NCBI GenBank assembly: GCA_036898135.1
Contig: CM072523.1
Span: 26,331,462-26,395,461 of the forward strand
Source of the DNA: Oncomelania hupensis
Taxonomy: Eukaryota > Mollusca > Gastropoda > Littorinimorpha > Pomatiopsidae
Length of the DNA stretch: 64,000 nucleotides
Direction of reading: 5' to 3'
The notes under the pieces are model-generated. The model ran no database searches. It had not been told where the DNA came from and was given only the letters and a program-made list of their open reading frames with translations. Of the stretch, positions 11,890-64,000 are shown one piece after another (position 1 is the first letter of the stretch; every line of letters starts with the position of its first letter). The translations under genes were made by a program, and so were the position numbers.

Positions 11890-12310
11890 AATTTCGTCTA
11901 TAAAAACTTCAAGTATTAGCAAATTCCTCAGCTGCGTTCGTTTCTTCCCTTGGTTCGTCTACTTCGGGTACTTCCCTATTCTTGTGTCGCCGAGGCAGCG
12001 ATGTCACTTCCGCTATTGTGACTAATATCTCAAAACTTTGCAAAGTAGCAAAATTGATAGGTAAAATCTATATTTTAAACTTATTATTGTTCATCTATTT
12101 AAGCATTCCGTTATAATGTAAAATAATGCCTAAAAGCAGCTTGGTATGTTTTAAACTTTACGTTTTCGTCTTATTTTTCACATTTACAAACTATTTAAGT
12201 CTTTAGCTGTTTATCAGTTCCGGTCGGGCCACTCGGCCAATCATTTTATTTGTTGAATACGGTTATCGGCGCCCTTTTCAAGTTGGTGCTGCAACTTTAT
12301 ATTTTTAGAC
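11890..12310 (+). promoter_or_regulatory. Possible upstream promoter and non-coding first exon
   Basis: This is the least AT-rich stretch of the 5' flank. It has a TATA-like CTATAAAAAC near 11898, an ETS-type GTCACTTCCGC near 12001, a donor-like GATAG|GTAAAAT at 12060/12061 and a CCAAT box (GGCCAATCAT) near 12234. SMC4's first coding exon is preceded by an acceptor-like GAACAG at 14881-14886, so a non-coding first exon here is possible. The 2.6 kb between is repeats. Everything here is inference from short motifs. Confidence 0.22.
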
Positions 12311-12534
12311 CATTCAACTATTGAACGAGGACTTTTCAAAAGCGGTTTGTACATTGTTTTTGTCTAGCAACCGACAGTCACGTAATGAACGCATTATAAT
12401 CAGTACAACTTATGTTAATCTGATGAATAAAATTGATGCAACAACAACAAGAACGCATTATTTATCTGTTACAGTCACGAATTGCGAAATGGCAAGGGAT
12501 TCAAATGCACGCACTCACAGTCAATTGTGTACAC

Positions 12535-12640
12535 AGGCGAACACACGCACACACACACATAGTGACATACACACAGAGACAAACATACACACGCACACAC
12601 ACACACACCTACATAGTGACATACGCACACACACAGGCCG
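12535..12640. repeat. (CA)n-rich microsatellite
   Basis: Interrupted CA repeats broken by AGTGACATA blocks. The His/Thr-rich frames over it are not genes. Confidence 0.85.
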
Positions 12641-13159
12641 GAGTTCACCCGAGTTTAATGTTTACCAATATATATATCGTCGGTGTCCATTGATTTGAAA
12701 ACCTCTATCTCCAAAAATTAAGTTTGGGGAACAACAAAAAATACTGTTTTAAAAAATTAAAAAAAAAGGTTTTTAATATAATTTGTAGGCCTACTGAATA
12801 CTGAATATCTGAAGTTTGAAAAATGTGTAGGGTACCCAAGAAAAGGCAAGATATATTATAAGAAAGACAAACTTTGTCACAAAGAAGTCAATTGAGGGCG
12901 ATATGAGGTGAATGTTCAACAAACTCCTGGTCAGAGCTGAAGGACCTGGATGATGAAGAGCGTTTGGAAAGCATCAGGTTACCAAGTACGAGTTACAGAA
13001 CAATATGGGGGGATCTTATTAAAACATATAGTTTGTGCACAGTTATTATAATGTGAAACAGCCATTGGTATTTTCTGGTCAAAATACAACTCGTTGGCAC
13101 CAGTACAAATTGAAGGTCTAAGCGATTCTGCAACATGAAGCTAAGACAACACTATTAGT

Positions 13160-13455
13160 ATTACTCAGCCGCGGCGGTAAACGCTGATTTTATCAACACT
13201 TTTAAGACAAGAATTGACATTTTATTCAAGGAGTATTTTTATAAATGTGATTTTACTTTTTGTCTGCCAATGATGCCTGCTCTGGCACCCAAATTGTGAA
13301 AAAGTGTTGTAGATAGAGCCAGGGACAGTCAAAAGACTGGGTAGGTTTATATTAAAGTTATAAAATTTAGAACACTGATCAAAAGACCAGAGACATGCCA
13401 TTTAGGCCTAAACTTCTGATGGATTATTTTATCTTATCTAATCTTATCTAAAACA
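13160..13455 (+). pseudogene. Possible LINE ORF2 C-terminal remnant
   Basis: A frame from about 13170 reads DFINTFKTRIDILFKEYF and stops at TGA near 13300. Asn-Thr-Phe-Lys followed by a short helix resembles the last residues of CR1/Jockey-type reverse transcriptases. It is followed by an untranslated stretch and a short TTATCTAATC-type repeat near 13430-13450, as in LINE tails. Too short to classify. Confidence 0.3.
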
Positions 13456-14126
13456 GTACAATATATATTTTTAAATAATTGGAATAATAATACATTTAGT
13501 GGTTGCTGTACACACACTACCTCTGGAGCTTGGAGCGACCTGCTCCAACCTATTCACTCATGTGTTGCTCAAAGCCTACTCTTCCACACACACAATCTAT
13601 CTATCAATCCAGCGTTCGTAGTAACGGGTGGTGTAATACACTAATGTCATAATGGTCTAGGAGATAACTATTACTATTAGTAAATAATATTAGAAGATGG
13701 ATAGGGGATCCTTGTTGTTTTTGCCAACAACTGACACTAAGAGAGTGGCACACTGAAAGCTGTGGTTCAAATATTAATATTATTATTAATATTATTATGA
13801 AATATATGCGCCTAATCATGAACATTAGTGCTTAGAGCAGTCTTTAGTTTAGTTTTGTGCTATAAAAAATAAATTATTATTAATTTAGACTTAGTTCTAG
13901 GCACTTACATGAATACATAACAACTTTTAACTATAAAACATATTACAATTTTACATAATAAGGAAAATTCATGAACTATTAATAGTGGGCTTATAAAAAC
14001 GAATAACACTCCCACACTCAAACACACACTCACTCATTAATTCACACATATATGCACACATGAAATATGACTTTGCAGATTTGTTTCATTCATTTCCAAT
14101 CGGTGAAAGTAAAGGAAAATAAGAGT

Positions 14127-14750
14127 TTAAAGAGATAATTTAAATGACTGAATTGAAATTCTAAGAGAAACGGGCAGTTTGTTCCAAATATTATGACCCT
14201 GATAAGAGAAAACATGTTCACCTACTCCTTCGGATGAGAGTATAAACTGAGGTTTAGTCTGTGTCGCATGCATTCCATCATAACGGACTTTAAAGATCCT
14301 GACGCTCATGTCCTAGACTGGTGGTGAGTGCCGGTGACAAGAACACACCCAGCATGTACCTTGGGTAAAACGCTTTACTTGGGGCTACTGTACTTTCGAA
14401 AATGAAAGTGCCGGACTTTCACCTCGGTGATAATAAAAGTTGTTAAAATAAATAAAAAATTTTAAAAATCTAATATGCACAGACAGAACTTTAAACAGAC
14501 GAGTGTCAGAGGAAGAGCGAAGTTGTCTAGAGGGTATATAAATGTGAAGAAGGTCAGCAGTATATGGAGGGGCAGTGGAGTTGGACACTGAAGCAAGGGG
14601 ACCAAAATTTATGCTGGAAACGCCGATCCACAGGAAGCCAGTGAAGGGACAGAAGAAGAGGAGTAACATGGTCACATTTATTTAAGCAAAAAATTAACCG
14701 TGCAGCATGATTTTGGACCTTTTAAATTTTCTGAATGAGATAGCCAGGAA
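14127..14750 (-). pseudogene. LINE reverse transcriptase C-terminal debris
   Basis: On the - strand, broken frames from about 14750 to 14385 encode the typical C-terminal run of CR1/L2-type LINEs: a KVQNHAARLIF segment, a VTPLL region, then PPYTADLLHIYIPSRQLRSS. A second piece at 14309-14127 contains HNIWNKLPVSLR, the next conserved block. Frame breaks separate the parts. Orientation is opposite to SMC4 and the debris ends about 150 bp before the SMC4 start codon, so any proximal promoter must lie in or next to it. Confidence 0.65.
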
Positions 14751-14893
14751 AGGTAGAGAGGAGAGAATTATAGTCATAATGATAATGTGCGGTATGTTGC
14801 TGCAGAAAGTCTTCAACTTTACAACTTTAAAATAATTTATCCAGTCTTCAGACTTGACTTTAATTTATCATTACGTGTTTGAACAGTGTGACC

Positions 14894-61033
<46,140 letters not shown>

Positions 61034-61870
61034 GCTGCTCTTTGAGCTGGAACCCTCCCATGGACAGCCACAATACCACACAGCACACCTCTCTCTTTCA
61101 GACTTGGAATCTTCTTCTCTTTTTATTATTATTATTACACATACAACAAAGCAACAAGGTATCGAACAAGGCTCCTACCCCAGGAGGCAGTATAGCCAAG
61201 CATACACAATATCTGTAAGACAGCAAGAATGGTCGTCAGTCTGACTTTGGCATGTTGGGCTGGCATCAACTTTTCCGTCAGTCTGACTTTGGCATGTTGG
61301 GCTGGGACAACCTCTACCACTCTCCCTCCCCTTGCTATTATCTCTCGTCTTTTTCCTTTCAGTCTCATTTTTTGAGTCTTTTTCCCTTCTCTGCCTCAAT
61401 GTGCCTTCAGTCTCCTGTTTTTGTTTCTCATGGGCTTGGCCACATCAGAAGGATGTTGGCTGTTGTTAATTGTGTTTGTAAGCAGTTCTTTTTTTTTTTT
61501 TTTTTTATACTCCTTCCATCTCTTTTCATCTGTGACTGTCTTTCTCCCACTCTTTCTCTCTGTGTCGCTGCTTTTCCTTTCTGTCCATCATGTTTCCAAG
61601 TCTCCTCTTTTTATCTTGCTCTATCCCAGTCTCTTTAGGCATCTTTCCTCTTTCTTTCTGTCGCTCATTTTTTTTCATTTGTGCCAAGAACTATTTCAGT
61701 AGTCCTTGATTTGTGCTTTCTCACTCACCAGATTATATTTTGCTGTTTACTTTTTTGTTTGGTTGCAATATTTTAATTTTTTTGTGTTTGTACAGTATTT
61801 TATTAATGTAAATTAGTTTTGAATGTATATTATTAACAGGATGTGTAAATAAATAATACAGTAGAAACAG
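61034..61870 (+). other. SMC4: SMC4 3' UTR
   Basis: Stop at 61033 to just past the AATAAA at 61848. Pyrimidine-rich. Contains two copies of a 42-bp unit with GTCAGTCTGACTTTGGCATG (61234-61275, 61276-61312). Confidence 0.65.
61848..61853 (+). terminator. SMC4: SMC4 poly(A) signal
   Basis: AATAAA in GTGTAAATAAATAATACAG, the first canonical signal after the stop codon that I found, followed by a T/G-rich stretch. Confidence 0.6.
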
Positions 61871-61871
61871 A

Positions 61872-62144
61872 ATGCCTTGTGTGGAATCTTCTGTTTATTA
61901 TGGTTGTCTAATTAGTTTACTCCAGCACTTTTTTACTAACAGAATTACTAACACATGGAACAGTCTGCCAATGGATGTTGTCACAGCTGGTACCACAAAT
62001 GCATTTAAAAGTGGTCAAGATAAGTTTTTGTCCAATATGAGGTACTCCACTGACATGGGTGGAGATTCCCTTACACCACCTTCAACTGGTAGGCAAACTT
62101 CATCGGACAACTGGAGCCGGGGTTATAAAACACATAACCAATAG
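61872..62144 (+). pseudogene. LINE reverse transcriptase C-terminal fragment
   Basis: FFTNRITNTWNSLPMDVVTA then NAFKSGQDKFL is the standard end of CR1/Jockey-type ORF2 proteins. The frame closes at 62144. A TTTC-repeat tail appears near 62385-62400. It lies immediately after the SMC4 poly(A) signal, same strand. Confidence 0.7.
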
Positions 62145-63700
62145 TGGGACAATGTTCAGTTCAGAAACATGAAGTCAACTGAGCTGTGCCACCTACTGGG
62201 TGCCGGGTATGAGCATGCAACTTGGAAGTCTCTCAACCTGTTACATTTTTAGCACTATTCGCGCTGTCAATCCCATCGCCCCGTGGCTTCCGCCTACTTT
62301 CTACTTTGATTTTGCTGCATAAAATGTGTACGAGAGTGAATATGTGTTGTTTTTGGTTAGGTTGATTGCTAATTAATTTTAAAAGTCTTTCTTTCTTTCT
62401 TACATTAAAGTACTATTTTTGTTTTGAATTCTTTACTGATCTATTAGTGTTTAAAAATTCCCTTCATTTGGCTGTGCCCAAAAAAGTCGGCCTTTGGGGT
62501 CCTAGCTTTTGGAAATAAAAGACATAAAAATTAATAGTGCAAAACTCAGTCTATAAACAGATTTATATAGAAGAGAGTGAGAGAGAAGAACAAAAAAAAA
62601 AGTACAGCTTTATGGTGCTAACAGATTAATTGATTTTCTTATTGAAAGTTTATTGAAATATATATTTAATATTGGACTTTCAAAAAGGAAATGGACATAA
62701 GACAAAACTTTTCATTCGCTTAAAATATTACAAGAATTTGCCTTGCATATGGGGGAATAATACAACAATAAAAACAATTTCAATCTATTCATTCAAACAT
62801 AATACAGGCCACAGGTGTGTGCCCTTGAAAAATAAAAGCACACACACACACACACATAGTTCCAATAAAAGGTAGGCCAAATGCAGAGTTTGTGTCCCTT
62901 GACTGCTAGTCCAGAGAGGGGGGGGGGGGTGCCACAGCTGTGAATGAATATCGGTTCCGGTGACTGCGGTAATGTGGACTCATAACTCGTGCACCTTGTC
63001 ATGAGACTGAAAGCTGCTCGTTGCTAGCCTGAAAGTCGCACTCATTACCCAGCCCCTGATGCCAGGGTGACAGGTAATACTTGTGCTCTTAAATGCATGT
63101 CAAGTAACCATGAATAAAAAGTAAAGGTGAAATCTAGAATCAGACAGTTGATAAGTACATACTTTGAAAAAAGACAGAAAGAATTCCTAAACTGCTAAAT
63201 GATAATAATTCTACAGAAAGCCCCAGTGACCATTTGGCAAAAAGTGTCCAATATCCTCAAGCTGACCAAACAGATCCCATACACAAATAAGGAGTTTTGG
63301 GAGAGTTTTCAAGAAAAAAGGTAGGTGACATGGTGATAATGTCTTGTACAGTGTGATCCTCCATGTTGGTAGACATGCTCATTGAGCATGAAAGGGTGGG
63401 AGTGATCTAAAATTAAAGAGAAGCAGCCTCTGATGTAAAAAATAAATAACATGACAGTTCTAAAAAATTAAAAATTTCTAATAAGGAATGTAGGCCTACA
63501 TGATGTATACACATATCTATAGCTCTCGGGTTATATACCTCGCAGATTGTATATACAGTTCTGAGGTTCATGACAAAGGTATTAGACCAGTTGAGGCTTT
63601 AGTGATGTCTTGGACGAGGACACACTGTCACTCTGTTTCAAATGAAGAGGAAGAGCGTAGCACAGATTGGGGGCAGAATTTGTGAAGGATCAGTCAGGTC
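62145..63700. other. 3' flank, no gene seen
   Basis: AT-rich with a short (CA)n at 62839-62856 and a G run near 62920. No coding signal. Confidence 0.4.
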
Positions 63701-63716
63701 ACATCAGGGTCACCAC

Positions 63717-64000
63717 TGTAACGAAAGGGGTTATATCAAGAACTGCGTGTCTGCATGCGTGCATAATCTGCGCGTCCTCCCGTCTCACACTTTCTAACTC
63801 TCAAGAATTCTTCTGTTGTCACACCCCCTTCTATTACTAGAAATAAACCAACACAAATTTACATAAGTACAGTCAATCCAATAAACACAATCAATCAAAA
63901 ATAGATAAGAATACAGTAATACTTCGGTACTCCCATACTTTGTAGGGGTAATCTGAATTACACACACTCACAATAACACATAAAGCATCCAGGTCACCGT
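63717..64000 (-). mobile_element. Probable LTR of another Gypsy-like element, truncated by window edge
   Basis: On the - strand the sequence ...CCCCTTTCGTTACA ends in CA at 63717 and, after one base, is followed by TGGTGACCCTGATGTGACC (63715 down). This closely resembles the TGGTGACCCCGACGTGA-type primer site common in metavirid elements. No gag ORF was seen to the left, so it may be a degraded or isolated end. Confidence 0.4.

Overview
The window is animal nuclear DNA. It has spliced genes with GT-AG introns, long microsatellites, a canonical poly(A) signal and a dense, nested load of transposable elements. The mix of elements (Gypsy with a SCAN-like gag, DIRS, Tc1, pogo/Tigger, hAT-like, MULE-like, and LINEs with a 2A motif) and the moderate AT richness suggest a marine invertebrate, most likely a mollusc. 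This is inference; no species marker was seen.

The one clear host gene is SMC4 on the + strand, the condensin ATPase subunit. I could assemble 26 coding exons (14894-61033). They join in frame without a break into a predicted 1288-residue protein with Walker A, Q-loop, hinge, LSGGEK signature, Walker B and D-loop all present. The 5' end may include an upstream non-coding exon. The 3' UTR runs to a poly(A) signal at 61848.

Left flank (1-14.8 kb): a partial Gypsy element on the - strand with an open gag-protease frame and its LTR (1-3103); microsatellites; a stretch rich in the motif TGTCACAAATGACA that contains a decayed coding remnant (4.8-8.8 kb), itself split by a TIR element with a 9-bp target duplication (6491-7805); a 5'-truncated LINE (8.9-11.3 kb); a possible promoter region near 12 kb; and LINE debris up to the SMC4 start.

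The SMC4 introns hold most of the other elements. Intron 2 has a chimeric tRNA/5S SINE. Intron 3 has a Tigger element and a second copy of the 9-bp-TSD element. Intron 5 has a Tigger remnant and two nested hAT-like elements. Intron 9 has an almost intact LINE (25.8-31.4 kb), with a 2A-type motif in ORF1 and ORF2 following in frame after one UAG, plus a hAT-like element. Intron 10 has a short hAT-like element and intron 11 a 693-bp retroelement. Intron 14 has a broken hAT transposase interrupted by another element. Intron 19 has a dead Tc1. Intron 20 has a Tigger MITE and a solo LTR. Intron 21 has hAT remains, a nested hAT-like element and a retroelement copy. Intron 22 has satellite-like tandem repeats and a DIRS element that carries a hAT-like element with its own small ORF. 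Right of SMC4 are a LINE fragment and a probable LTR at the edge.

Three things stand out. A set of hAT-like elements shares 5-6 bp target duplications rather than 8. Tandem duplications copy splice junctions at four SMC4 exons. Small ORFs sit inside non-autonomous elements, one ending in a PCNA-binding-type PIP box.
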